Origin: JAUXFS01 sp963772635
Lineage (GTDB): Bacteria > Pseudomonadota > Alphaproteobacteria > Rhodospirillales > Defluviicoccaceae
Reading direction: 5' to 3'
DNA: 64,000 bases
Assembly: GCA_963772635.1 (NCBI GenBank)
Contig: CAVYYK010000044.1
Coordinates: 124,001 to 188,000, forward strand
The position numbers were made by a program, and so were the translations under genes. Below are positions 1-8,350 of this stretch, one piece after another (position 1 is the stretch's first letter; every line of letters starts with the position of its first letter). Under the pieces are notes generated by a model, which was not told the origin of the DNA, did no database searches, and saw only the letters and a list, made by a program, of their open reading frames with translations.

Positions 1-438
1 CGGCTATCCTGCCGCAACACGAAGTCCAGCGTTTTCCAAAGGTGACGGCGAAGCATCGGGGCGCCGTCGACCGACTGCAAAAATCCCCGCTATCCGACCC
101 CGAGCATTCAGCAAAATTCGTGCCAATTTCTTTATGTTCAAGTGTTTTCAATGAATTGGGAAAAACGCGGTTCTCGCTATTCACCAAAAGTGTAAAAAAT
201 CCCTACGCTTCTTCCGGCGGTCCTGCCGCCGCTGGACCGGCGGGAAGGAGAATTCGTGTTTGAATAGAAATGATTAGAGGCTTTTCGCGGGCGTTATTGA
301 AAGTGCAAGGGATTCCGACATCCGGCCCGCCGCCTGCCTGACACGATGCGCGCCTTGGCGGATTGATTATTGTTCTCAAATGGTTATTGAAAAATTGGCC
401 GAATACGAAACTGTAAAGAATTCCGACACGTCCGGTAG
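1..438. other. Left-edge stretch without a recognisable gene
   Basis: This stretch is less GC-rich than the rest of the window. An open frame of 73 codons at 42-263 resembles no family I know and lacks a clear ribosome binding site. GC-rich inverted segments around 210-245 could form a hairpin. I see no gene I can support here. It adjoins a gene remnant and a repeat, so it may be the scar of earlier rearrangement. Confidence 0.4.
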
Positions 439-642
439 AATCCAGGAATTGGAGCCCACGGCCATCAACAGATCGCCGTGCCGTTCGGCGTGCCGACGTT
501 CGTCTTTGCCGGGACGCCGTTCTGGGGCGTCGACACCACCGACTTCTTCATCGACGCGTTGCGGGATCCGTCGCTGCTCGACGATGCGCAGATGAGACGG
601 ATCGTGGCTCTTCCGGCCTCCGCGCAGCGCACCGTGTCGTAA
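439..642 (+). pseudogene. C-terminal remnant of a DsbA-fold / 2-hydroxychromene-2-carboxylate isomerase family gene
   Basis: Reading the frame that ends at the TAA at 640-642 gives residues GVPTFVFAGTPFWGVD followed by a helix ending before the stop. That is the C-terminal cis-Pro strand and 'FWG' signature of DsbA-like oxidoreductases and 2-hydroxychromene-2-carboxylate isomerases, where 'GVPTFVVDGELFWG' is typical. An in-frame TAG at 436-438 blocks the frame upstream, and no N-terminal Cys/Ser active site is present. Family members are about 200 residues and only about 65 remain. I infer a 5'-truncated, non-functional remnant, consistent with the rearranged surroundings. Confidence 0.55.
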
Positions 643-756
643 CCGGTGCCGGCTAACGGCGCCGGTACCGAAGGCGATGGGGCGCGGCCGGCACCGTTCG
701 CCGGGGACCGCGCCCGGTTCGTCTCGTCCGGGATGCAGACGTACGTGATCGGTCCT

Positions 757-924
757 TCGGTCGCATCGTTCGCTCAGGCGGCGGGGCGGAGCAGGACGCG
801 GGGGCTCGCGGCGGTCGCTTGCCGATCGGGGAACGCGGCGATCTCGCCACCCTTGCCCGATCCGGTTGGTGCCGCCCGCTGCGCCGACAACTGCTGGTCG
901 ACCACGAACGGAATGTTGCTTCGG
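757..924. repeat. 168-bp direct repeat, copy 1
   Basis: Positions 757-924 are identical base for base to 1953-2120. The offset is 1196 bp and identity stops abruptly at both ends. The repeat carries the 3' part of the DUF1127 gene, whose intact version includes copy 2. The two copies bracket the tandem-repeat secreted protein gene. Perfect identity suggests a recent duplication or gene conversion. Confidence 0.95.
774..924 (-). pseudogene. 3' fragment of a DUF1127 gene inside repeat copy 1
   Basis: On the minus strand this segment encodes the last 49 or so residues of the DUF1127 protein annotated at 1970-2383, up to the same stop codon. The upstream part, including the start and most of the DUF1127 motif, is absent. 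Upstream of 924 the sequence is unrelated to the intact gene. It is therefore a truncated duplicate rather than an independent gene. Confidence 0.75.
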
Positions 925-1060
925 CAGCTTGCCACTTTCTCGGCTGGATCGGCACATGGCCTGCGGGAAAACGCTGAGCTCGTTGTGAGTGGAGCCCTTG
1001 CGTGCTACAGTTACTGATTGTACCCTACGTGGGAAATCCTGGCGAACAAGGTTGATGGGT

Positions 1061-1780
1061 ATGAGGAGAGCAACACTTTCGGGTTTGGCAGCGGCCGTAT
1101 TGGCGTTGCTCTGGAGCGCGACCGCCGGAGCCACCTACATCCAGGTGGCCGACAGCGGCCAAGTTGTCTCCTACACCTACTCTCAATTTCTGAACGGCAC
1201 CGGCGGCCTGGTTATCGGCCAAGCCAACGGGTATGGCGACGACGCCGGGTTCTTTTACGACCCAACCATGGACCGCTACATCCAGGTGGCCGACAGCGGC
1301 CAAGTTGTCTCCTACACCTACTCTCAGTTTCTGAACGGCACCGGCGGCCTGGTTGTCGGCCAGGCCAACGGGTATGGCGACGATGCCGGGTTCTTTTACG
1401 ACCCGACCATGGACCGCTACATCCAGGTCGCCGACAGCGGCCAAGTTGTCTCCTACACCTACTCTCAGTTTCTGAACGGCACCGGCGGCCTGGTTGTCGG
1501 CCAGGCCAGCGGGTATGGCGACGATGCCGGATTCTTTTACGACCCAACCATGGACCGCTACATCCAGGTGGCCGACACCGGCCAAGTTGTCTCCTACACC
1601 TACCCTCAATTTCTCAACGGCACCGGCGGCCTGGTTATCGGCCAGGCCAACGGATATGGCGACGATGCTGGGTTTTTCTTCGTCCCGGATCCCGTGGCCG
1701 TCCCCCTACCGTCGACGGTGGTGCTACTGGGGTTCTCTCTGGCCGCAATGAGTGCGTTCCGGCGGCGGTGCCTGACCTGA
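1061..1780 (+). CDS. Secreted tandem-repeat protein with PEP-CTERM-like sorting tail
   Basis: The protein has about 239 residues. An N-terminal signal peptide (MRRATLSGLAAAVLALLW, cleavage after ATAGA) is followed by four near-identical 47-residue repeats starting YIQVADSGQVVSYTYSQF and rich in Gly, Tyr and Asp. The last repeat is slightly short. The C-terminus has a VPLPS motif, a hydrophobic segment (VVLLGFSLAAMSAF) and an RRR tail, which is the architecture of PEP-CTERM/VPLPA-type exosortase substrates. I prefer the ATG at 1061 because AAGG lies 9 bases upstream; ATGs at 1055 and 989 are in frame. It probably ends at the cell surface or in extracellular matrix. No exosortase gene is in this window. 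I do not recognise the repeat itself. Confidence 0.75.
   Translation: MRRATLSGLAAAVLALLWSATAGATYIQVADSGQVVSYTYSQFLNGTGGLVIGQANGYGDDAGFFYDPTMDRYIQVADSGQVVSYTYSQFLNGTGGLVVGQANGYGDDAGFFYDPTMDRYIQVADSGQVVSYTYSQFLNGTGGLVVGQASGYGDDAGFFYDPTMDRYIQVADTGQVVSYTYPQFLNGTGGLVIGQANGYGDDAGFFFVPDPVAVPLPSTVVLLGFSLAAMSAFRRRCLT
1136..1684 (+). repeat. Coding tandem repeat, four units of 141 bp
   Basis: Units begin at 1136, 1277, 1418 and 1559, a strict period of 141 bp (47 codons). Most differences between units are silent or conservative, which suggests recent expansion or homogenisation by recombination. The fourth unit loses its last few codons where the C-terminal sorting segment begins. Repeats like this can change copy number by slippage. 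Confidence 0.95.
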
Positions 1781-1952
1781 TCTCGCGCCGTTCGGCGCGG
1801 AACGTCTGACAATCAAACCATGTTCGGACATATGACGCAGATGCCACTAGAGTCGGGACTTTGCTACTCAGGACCCGTCGGGAGAGGGATCAGGTGCTTC
1901 TGCCGTACGTCATATTGGCGATCGCCGAAACGGTTGTGAACGCTTGACAGGG

Positions 1953-2120
1953 TCGGTCGCATCGTTCGCTCAGGCGGCGGGGCGGAGCAGGACGCGGGGG
2001 CTCGCGGCGGTCGCTTGCCGATCGGGGAACGCGGCGATCTCGCCACCCTTGCCCGATCCGGTTGGTGCCGCCCGCTGCGCCGACAACTGCTGGTCGACCA
2101 CGAACGGAATGTTGCTTCGG
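1953..2120. repeat. 168-bp direct repeat, copy 2
   Basis: This copy is identical to 757-924 and forms the 3' part of the intact DUF1127 gene, so it is probably the parental copy. The sequence between the copies (925-1952) carries the tandem-repeat secreted protein gene. Confidence 0.95.
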
Positions 2121-2383
2121 GAGATCCCGATATCCTTGAGCAGCAGGTCGTCCAACGCCTGCAGTTGGTGGATCGCGGCCCGCCGACGTTGGGCGGAGAG
2201 CACGGCCGAGACGATGCGCCGGCTGGCTCGCTCCAGGCCACGGCCCACCGTCGCGGCGAGATGCCCGAGGCCCGTCGCGGCGCCGGCGATCAAGGCTGAG
2301 AGCGCCTGGTCGCGGGCTTCCCGCGCCTCCCGGAGAACCGTCTCCGGGCTCAGGTCGCGGGGATCGTTGGATGTGTGTGTCAT
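1970..2383 (-). CDS. DUF1127 domain protein
   Basis: The protein has 137 residues. The middle contains the DUF1127 signature RRRAAIHQLQALDDLLLKDI followed by GISR, as in the small YjiS-like proteins common in alphaproteobacteria. These are usually about 50-75 residues, often induced by stress or phosphate limitation, and some affect RNA turnover. This one has a longer Ala/Arg-rich helical N-terminus and a disordered C-terminal tail. There is no signal peptide. A short inverted repeat (GCACG/CGTGC, 2406-2420) lies just upstream and could be an operator. The last 151 bases of the gene are duplicated at 774-924. Its specific role is unknown. Confidence 0.75.
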   Translation of the reverse strand: MTHTSNDPRDLSPETVLREAREARDQALSALIAGAATGLGHLAATVGRGLERASRRIVSAVLSAQRRRAAIHQLQALDDLLLKDIGISRSNIPFVVDQQLSAQRAAPTGSGKGGEIAAFPDRQATAASPRVLLRPAA

Positions 2384-2736
2384 ATCTTGTCATTCCTTAG
2401 CTTTTGCACGTGATGCGTGCAGCCATGAATTTAGGTTGTTGCTAGGGAAATGATAATAGGCAATTTCATCAAATCATCTTTGCTTTGAAATCACAAATAG
2501 ACACCCGCTGGACGGCGCGCGGCAATGGAGGCTCTCATCGCCGCCGCCGATGCCGGCACCTTCACCGATGCAACGAAACGGGCCCATTGCGCCCTTTTCG
2601 CCGGTAGCGTGCAGATCAAGTGGCCGGTGAAGCCTGTTCGAGTTCGTCTCGAGTTCGCCCGCCCTAGTCGCTTGACAGGGAAGACTTATGGCGTCTCAAT
2701 GCGATTGGTTCGCATCGCCCGGGGAGGACGAGTGCC
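2384..2736. other. Intergenic region between divergent DUF1127 and RND operon
   Basis: These 353 bases separate the minus-strand DUF1127 gene from the plus-strand efflux genes, so both promoters should be here. The half near DUF1127 (2430-2505) is AT-richer. A 71-codon open frame at 2525-2740 has no recognisable product and overlaps the probable efflux promoter, so I do not call it. I see no regulator gene next to the pump. Confidence 0.5.
2672..2700 (+). promoter_or_regulatory. Possible sigma-70 promoter of the RND efflux operon
   Basis: A perfect -35 hexamer TTGACA (2672-2677) is followed after 17 bases by CTCAAT (2695-2700), a weak -10. It lies about 35 bases upstream of the adaptor start codon. 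The call rests only on the -35 match, spacing and position. Confidence 0.35.
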
Positions 2737-3882
2737 GTGATGTTTGTTCGTGCGGTTTGCAGGCGGCCGATTGTCGTCGGTTCGGTTGCCGGAGCCTTGG
2801 TGCTCGCGGCGGCGGGCGACGGCACAATCGCGCAGGGCGCCGATGACAAGACGGGTGCCGGAAAACCCGCGCCAAAGGTTTCGGTCGCCGAGGTCGTGGA
2901 GCAGTCGGTCCCCGACGACCGCGTGTACACCGGCACCACGGCGGCGGTGAAAGCCATCGAACTGCGGGCTCAGGTAACGGGATATCTGCTCGAGCGGAGA
3001 TTCACCGAGGGCAGCGACGTCGGCAAGGGCGACACGCTCTACGTGATCGACCCGCGCCCGTTCAAGGCGGTGCTCGACCAGAAGCAGGCCGAGCTCCAGG
3101 AGCAGGAGGCGATCCGCGAATACGCCAAGACCTCGCAAAAGCGATACGCGGCCGCGGCCCGGGCCGGCGCCGCCGCCCGGGAGAGCCTCGATCAGGCGAT
3201 CGAGCTGGAGGCGAAGACCGAAGCCGCCATCGATGTTTACAAGTCCGGGATCCAGCAGGCGAAAATCAATCTCGATTTCGCGGAAATCAAGGCGCCGTTC
3301 GACGGCCGTGTCGGGCGGACCCTCGTCAACATCGGCGCGTTGGTCAAGGCCAACGATACGGCGCTCGCCTCGCTGGTCCAACTCGACCCGATCTACGTCT
3401 ATTTCAGCCCGCCGGAAACCGAGTTGCTGCTGATCGAGGCGCAGCAGGCGAAGGCTCCGCTCGAGGTCACGATGACGCTGCCGCATTCGACGACCGACGT
3501 GTTCAAGGGTTCGCTGTCGTTCATCAGCAACTCGGCGGACGTGGGGACGGGAACGATCACCATGCGCGCCACCATTTCCAACCCGGGCCAAAGGATCCGG
3601 CCGGGCCAGTTCGCGCTCGTCCGCCTGCACATCGGCGAGGATCCCGACGCGCTGGTGGTGCCCGCCAAGGCGGTGTCGTCGATCCAGGGGCAGCGTTTCG
3701 TGATGGTCGTCGGCAAGGACAACAAGCTGGAACGGCGCAAAATAGGTCTCGGCCGCCAGGTGGGAACCGGGGGCTACGTCGTCGAGAGCGGCCTGAGCAC
3801 GGGCGAACTCGTCGTCGTGTCGGACATCCGGACGCTCAAGACCGGCGAGACCGTGTCGCCGCAACGCGAACCGGCTTCGTGA
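2737..3882 (+). CDS. RND efflux periplasmic adaptor (membrane fusion protein)
   Basis: The protein of 381 residues has an N-terminal signal-like segment (residues 10-33). A biotinyl-lipoyl-like half-motif follows (VTGYLLERRFTEGSDVGKGD, about 78-97), then a helical hairpin rich in Ala, Glu and Gln (110-175). The second lipoyl half (IKAPFDGRVGRTLVNIGALV) and a beta-barrel and membrane-proximal domain complete the AcrA/MexE layout. It should bridge the inner-membrane pump encoded next (55 bases downstream) to an outer-membrane channel; no TolC-like gene is nearby. GTG at 2737 and ATG at 2740 both fit the GGGGAGG at 2721-2727. Confidence 0.9.
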   Translation: MMFVRAVCRRPIVVGSVAGALVLAAAGDGTIAQGADDKTGAGKPAPKVSVAEVVEQSVPDDRVYTGTTAAVKAIELRAQVTGYLLERRFTEGSDVGKGDTLYVIDPRPFKAVLDQKQAELQEQEAIREYAKTSQKRYAAAARAGAAARESLDQAIELEAKTEAAIDVYKSGIQQAKINLDFAEIKAPFDGRVGRTLVNIGALVKANDTALASLVQLDPIYVYFSPPETELLLIEAQQAKAPLEVTMTLPHSTTDVFKGSLSFISNSADVGTGTITMRATISNPGQRIRPGQFALVRLHIGEDPDALVVPAKAVSSIQGQRFVMVVGKDNKLERRKIGLGRQVGTGGYVVESGLSTGELVVVSDIRTLKTGETVSPQREPAS

Positions 3883-3937
3883 CGGCGCGTGACGGCGGCG
3901 GGGGCGGGGGAATGGCGCGCCCAGGGGCAAGCGATCG

Positions 3938-6900
3938 ATGCTGAGCAACTTTTTCATCGATCGCCCGATCTTCGCCTCGGTCATCGCCATCATCATGATC
4001 CTGGTCGGGGCGATCAGCATCACCCAGCTTCCCACCGCCCACTTCCCGTCGGTCCTGCCGCCCCAGGTCCAGGTGCAGGCGTCATTTCCGGGCGCCAGCA
4101 GCGAGGTCGTCGCCGAGAGCGTGACCCTGCCCCTCGAGGAGCAGATCAACGGCGTCGAAGGCATGATCTACATGTCGTCGATCAGCGACAACGAGGGCCA
4201 GTCCACGATCACGGTGACGTTCGCCGTGGGCTACGACGTCGATACCGGCCAGGTGGACGTGCTCAATCAAATTCAGGCGGCGCTGCCCAGGCTGCCCGAC
4301 ATCGTCCAGCGCGCCGGGGTCGTCGTCGTCAAACAGACCCCGGCGATCCTGCTCGCGGTCAACCTCGTCTCTCCGGACGGGACGTTCGACCAGGCCTTCC
4401 TCAACAACTATGCCCAGATCCATATCGTCGACCCGCTCAACCGTATCCCGGGAACGGGCAATGTCGAGCTGTTCGGCGGCAGCGTGTACGCCATGCGGAT
4501 CTGGCTGGATCCGGAGAAACTGGCCAACCTCGGGGTAACCGCGGGGGATATCGCGGCCGCCATCGCCGACCAGAACGTCCAGGTTGCGGCCGGCAAGATC
4601 GGACAGGCGCCGGCACCCGACGGGCAGATGTTCGAGTTCCAACTCAATGCGCTCGGGAGATTGGAGACCGTCGAGGAGTTCGAGAACATCATCGTGCGCA
4701 CCAGCGAGAACGGCTCGATCGTCCGCATTGGCGACATCGGGCGCGCCGAACTCGGGCTCGAATCGTACGGGTCGACGGCGAAGACCAGCCACCGCCCCAC
4801 CGCCAATATCGGAATCTTCATGCTCCCCGGGGCCAACGCGCTGGCGCTGGCCGACGCGATCCGCGAGCGCATGGAACGGCTCTCCGACCGGTTCCCGCAG
4901 GGCATGGCCTACGAGATCGTCTACGACACCACGCCGTTCGTCAAAGAGTCCATCTCCAACGTCATCGACACGCTCCGCGACGCCATCCTGCTGGTGGTTC
5001 TCATCGTCTTCATCTTCCTGCAGACGTGGCGCGCGGCGGTGATCCCGGTGATCGCCATACCGGTGTCGCTGGTGGCCACGTTCGCGGTGATGTACGTCTC
5101 CTCGTTCTCGATCAACGTGGTGACCATGCTTGGCATGGTGCTGGCGGTGGGGCTGGTGGTCGACGACGCCATCGTCGTGGTGGAGAACGTCGAGCGGCGG
5201 TTGCGGATGGGAGCCCCCTCGGTCCGCGACGCGGTGAAGGCGGCGATGGCCGACGTCACCGGCCCGATCGTCGCGACGACCTCGGTGCTGATGGCGGTGT
5301 TCATACCGGTCACGTTCCTGCCCGGGATTTCCGGCGAGCTCTACAGCCAGTTCGCCCTGACCATCGCCATCGCCGTCGCCTTTTCCGGCTTCAATTCCCT
5401 GACCCTCAGTCCGGCCCTGTGCGCGGTTTTGCTGCGCACCCACGACAGCGAGAGCAAGTTCTGGCTGTTCCGCAAGTTCAACGGGGCGTTCGACCGCGGC
5501 CGCGAGGGCTACCGCAACGGGGTCGATCGGCTGGTCCGGATGCGGTACCTGCTGCTCGTCATGTTCGCCGGCGCGCTCGGAGCGATCTACTGGCTGACCA
5601 CCACGGTGCCCACGTCGTTCCTGCCCGACGAGGACCAGGGGTTCTTCATCTCGGTGGTCGCCCTGCCGGCGGGAAGCTCGCTGCAGCGGAGCGAGGAGAT
5701 TGCGACCCAGGTGGAGACCGCGCTGCTGAAAATCCCCGGCGTCAAGGCGACGGTCGCCGTCACCGGCCTGAACATCATCAACTTCGCGACCCAGTCGAAC
5801 ATGGCCGCCATCTTCGGGGTTCTCGAGCCCTGGTCGGAGCGGACGGCGCCGGACGTGCAACTGCCCGCGATCCTGGCGGCGGCACGCAAGAACACCGCGC
5901 CCATCGATGGCGCGCTGGTCGTCATCGCCCAGCCGCCGCCCATATTCGGCCTCGGAACCATCGGCGGTTTCGCCCTGGAACTCCAGGATCTGTTCGACGC
6001 CGGGCCGGAGGCCCTCGAACGCGAAGCGCAAAAGCTCATCGCGGCGGCGGTGAAGCGTCCGGAGATCGCCGGCGTCTTCACCGACTACGCCACCGATACC
6101 CCCCAGTACCATGTCGATCTCGATCGGGAAAAGGCCAAGCTGCTGGGCGTCGACGTCAACGACGTGTTCGAGACCCTCCAGATCTTCCTCGGGTCCTATT
6201 ACGTAAACGATTTCAACCGGTTCGGCCGCGTCTATCAGGTCATCCTCCAGGCGGAGAAGGACGCCCGCGCAACCACCGACGACGTGTTGCGCCCCAAGGT
6301 GCGCAACAAGGACGGCGGAATGATCCCGCTCGGCACGCTGATTACGCTCCGACCCACCGACGGGCCGTTCACCGTCACCCACTACAACCTCTATCCCTCG
6401 GCCAAGCTCAACGGAACGCCCGCGCCCGGTGTCAGCTCCGCCGAAGCCATCGCGGCGATGAAGGAGGTGGCGGCCGCGACCCTCGGCGAAGGCTTCGGTT
6501 ACGAGTGGACCGACACCACCTATCAGCAGGAGGCCTCGGGCAACCTGGCGCCCATCGTCTTCGCTGTGTCGGTTCTCTTCGTCTACCTCCTGCTCGCGGC
6601 TCTGTACGAGAGCTGGGCGATGCCGCTGATCGTCATCCTGGCGGTGCCGACGGCGGTTCTCGGCGCCTACCTGGCGCTGTGGGTGGCCGGCAAGCCGGTC
6701 GATATCTATGCCCAGATCGGCCTGACCATCCTCATCGGCCTCGCGGCCAAGAACGCGATCCTGATGGTCGAGTTCGCCAAACGGCGCCGGGACGACGGCG
6801 AAACGATCGTCAACGCCATCCGCGACGCCGCCCGCGACCGGGTCCGGCCGATCCTGATGACCGCGTTCGCCCTGATCGTCGGCACCATTCCGCTGTTCTT

Positions 6901-7066
6901 GCGGGGCGGCGCCGGCGAGCTGTCCAGGGCCTCCATCGGCATCACCGTGTTCGGCGGCATGTGCGGCGCGACCCTGCTCACGCTGATCCTGGTGCCCGTT
7001 TTTTATTATGTGATCGAGTCGATGCGCGAACGGTCCACGCGTGTGACTTCGAAATCCGCCGGTTGA
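3938..7066 (+). CDS. RND multidrug efflux transporter, HAE1 (AcrB-like) family
   Basis: This inner-membrane proton/drug antiporter has 1042 residues, the normal AcrB length, in one uninterrupted frame. It begins MLSNFFIDRPIFASVIAIIM, the first transmembrane helix. The TM4 motif GLVVDDAIVVVENVERR carries the paired Asp of the proton relay. TM10-11 regions (VFAVSVLFVYLLLAALYESW; LTILIGLAAKNAILMVEFAK) match AcrB closely. It forms a tripartite pump with the adaptor directly upstream. The substrate range cannot be read from the sequence. A second HAE1 pump lies at 27360-30449. Confidence 0.95.
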   Translation: MLSNFFIDRPIFASVIAIIMILVGAISITQLPTAHFPSVLPPQVQVQASFPGASSEVVAESVTLPLEEQINGVEGMIYMSSISDNEGQSTITVTFAVGYDVDTGQVDVLNQIQAALPRLPDIVQRAGVVVVKQTPAILLAVNLVSPDGTFDQAFLNNYAQIHIVDPLNRIPGTGNVELFGGSVYAMRIWLDPEKLANLGVTAGDIAAAIADQNVQVAAGKIGQAPAPDGQMFEFQLNALGRLETVEEFENIIVRTSENGSIVRIGDIGRAELGLESYGSTAKTSHRPTANIGIFMLPGANALALADAIRERMERLSDRFPQGMAYEIVYDTTPFVKESISNVIDTLRDAILLVVLIVFIFLQTWRAAVIPVIAIPVSLVATFAVMYVSSFSINVVTMLGMVLAVGLVVDDAIVVVENVERRLRMGAPSVRDAVKAAMADVTGPIVATTSVLMAVFIPVTFLPGISGELYSQFALTIAIAVAFSGFNSLTLSPALCAVLLRTHDSESKFWLFRKFNGAFDRGREGYRNGVDRLVRMRYLLLVMFAGALGAIYWLTTTVPTSFLPDEDQGFFISVVALPAGSSLQRSEEIATQVETALLKIPGVKATVAVTGLNIINFATQSNMAAIFGVLEPWSERTAPDVQLPAILAAARKNTAPIDGALVVIAQPPPIFGLGTIGGFALELQDLFDAGPEALEREAQKLIAAAVKRPEIAGVFTDYATDTPQYHVDLDREKAKLLGVDVNDVFETLQIFLGSYYVNDFNRFGRVYQVILQAEKDARATTDDVLRPKVRNKDGGMIPLGTLITLRPTDGPFTVTHYNLYPSAKLNGTPAPGVSSAEAIAAMKEVAAATLGEGFGYEWTDTTYQQEASGNLAPIVFAVSVLFVYLLLAALYESWAMPLIVILAVPTAVLGAYLALWVAGKPVDIYAQIGLTILIGLAAKNAILMVEFAKRRRDDGETIVNAIRDAARDRVRPILMTAFALIVGTIPLFLRGGAGELSRASIGITVFGGMCGATLLTLILVPVFYYVIESMRERSTRVTSKSAG

Positions 7067-7113
7067 ATCTCGGAGCGCCTTCCCCCGATAAGAAATAAGG
7101 CTGGGAGCGAATC

Positions 7114-7773
7114 ATGTACGTGCCGGATGCGTTTCGCGAGCAAAGAACCGATGTGCTGCATGGGGCGATGAGGGACATCGGGGCGGCAGCGATCGTCGGG
7201 CAGGGCGCCGACGGTCTGGTGGCGACCCACGCGCCGATCGAGCTCGATCCCGAGCCCGCTCCGCTCGGCACGATCCGGTTCCATTTCGCCCGGGCCAATC
7301 CCCACGCCCACGCGATCGGTGACGGCCGGGAGCTGTTGCTGATTTTTCAGGGGCCGCAAGGCTACGTCACGCCGTCCTGGTATCCGACGAAGCCGCTCAC
7401 CGGGAAGGTCGTTCCGACCTGGAACTACGTGGCGATCCATGCCTATGGAAAGGCCGAGGCGATCGAGGATCCGGTGAAGCTACGCGCCCATCTGGCTGCC
7501 CTCACCGACCGTCACGAGAGCGGCTTTCAGCGACCGTGGAGAATCAGTGACGCGCCGGCCGATTTCATCGACGCCATGTGTCGGGCGATCATCGGCTTCG
7601 AAGTCGGGCTCGACCGCATCGAGGGCAAATGGAAGATGTCGCAGAACCGGTCGTCCGAGGACAGGGCCGGGGTGATCGACGGCCTGCGGGCGCGGGGGCG
7701 CGGCATCGACCTGGAGATGGCGGATCTGGTCGAGGCGGCAGACGTCGAACGAAGCCGTCGGCCGAAAGCGTGA
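7114..7773 (+). CDS. PaiB family FMN-binding negative transcriptional regulator
   Basis: The protein has 219 residues and starts MYVPDAFREQ, the usual opening of PaiB-like proteins. It shows the family's conserved FMN-binding split-barrel segments: HFARANPHA, FQGPQGYVTPSWYPTK, VPTWNYVAIHAYG and the C-terminal GFEVGLDRIEGKWKMSQNRS. Bacillus PaiB is a regulator of protease and sporulation genes; in proteobacteria the role is unclear and may be flavin or pyridoxal-phosphate related. It sits 47 bases after the RND gene and could be co-transcribed. A short GGGAG precedes the ATG. Confidence 0.88.
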   Translation: MYVPDAFREQRTDVLHGAMRDIGAAAIVGQGADGLVATHAPIELDPEPAPLGTIRFHFARANPHAHAIGDGRELLLIFQGPQGYVTPSWYPTKPLTGKVVPTWNYVAIHAYGKAEAIEDPVKLRAHLAALTDRHESGFQRPWRISDAPADFIDAMCRAIIGFEVGLDRIEGKWKMSQNRSSEDRAGVIDGLRARGRGIDLEMADLVEAADVERSRRPKA

Positions 7774-7790
7774 GACGTCGAAAAACGGAT

Positions 7791-7831
7791 AAAAAAAGGA
7801 GACCCCCGCCCACGGGGAGGCGGGGGTCTCC
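7791..7831 (-). terminator. Intrinsic terminator of the small periplasmic protein gene
   Basis: A perfect 13-bp stem (7798-7810 with 7819-7831, GGAGACCCCCGCC and its complement) encloses an 8-base loop. On the minus strand it is followed by seven T (complement of 7791-7797). It lies 14 bases past the stop of the minus-strand gene. In the plus direction it lacks a T-run but may still limit convergent read-through from the PaiB gene. Confidence 0.9.
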
Positions 7832-7844
7832 GGGGAGTTTAATC

Positions 7845-8075
7845 TTACTTCTTCATGGCCTCCTGCAGGGCGACCTTGAGGTCCTCATCGGCCTGCTGGT
7901 AACACTGAAGTTTCGCTTCCTGGCTGCTCATGGCTTCGCATTTGGCCTTGGCCTGTTCGTAAGCCGCTTTTGCGGCCACTTCCGCGGCCTTGTCGGCTTT
8001 CGCCGAAGCCAAGGGGAAAGCGCCGAGGGCAACCGCAAGCGCCAGGGCGGAACCGAATGCGGAAATGTTCTTCAT
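7845..8075 (-). CDS. Small periplasmic helical protein, unknown function
   Basis: The product has 76 residues. A clear Sec signal peptide (MKNISAFGSALALAVALG, cleavage after LASA) leaves a mature protein of about 50 residues that is almost entirely charged helix, rich in Ala, Lys, Glu and Gln. It has two Cys (in KCEAM and LQCYQQ) spaced 17 apart that could form one disulfide across a helical hairpin. The start at 8075 is chosen over an upstream ATG because GAGGAG lies 6 bases before it and the signal peptide begins there. It has its own terminator. I do not recognise the family. Confidence 0.75.
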   Translation of the reverse strand: MKNISAFGSALALAVALGAFPLASAKADKAAEVAAKAAYEQAKAKCEAMSSQEAKLQCYQQADEDLKVALQEAMKK

Positions 8076-8350
8076 GACATGCTCCTCATCAACCGTTTGC
8101 CCGGCAACGCGCCAAGCCACTCTCGAGCATGTAAAGAGCTCTTCCTGGCCAAAATATGATGTAGATTGCCCAAATCACGACGCAAGACGGCGGAATTATG
8201 ACGCAGGGCGAATGCGGAATGCATGACAAGAGATCTCGCTAATATCTCCCGTCGATCCGGAACTCCCCATATGGACCGCGTTATTTCATTGGTTATTGCG
8301 CCGCGGTTTTTGATTGATGCGCCGCTCGCCGCCGCCGGCGGCTCCAACGA

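Noticed and set aside
1136..1684. Possible CRISPR array from evenly spaced repeats
   Set aside because: Repeats are 141 bp, contiguous and in frame with no unique spacers; they are protein-coding repeats.
2525..2740. 71-codon plus-strand frame before the efflux adaptor
   Set aside because: No recognisable product, overlaps the likely promoter and the next start, no convincing ribosome binding site.
2686..4164. 492-codon minus-strand frame opposite the efflux adaptor
   Set aside because: Antisense shadow in GC-rich DNA; the plus strand encodes a clear membrane fusion protein.
3889..7098. 1069-codon plus-strand frame overlapping the RND pump gene, and a 766-codon minus-strand frame at 4082-6382
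   Set aside because: Both are composition shadows of the real AcrB-like frame (Arg/Gly/Pro-rich, no domains).
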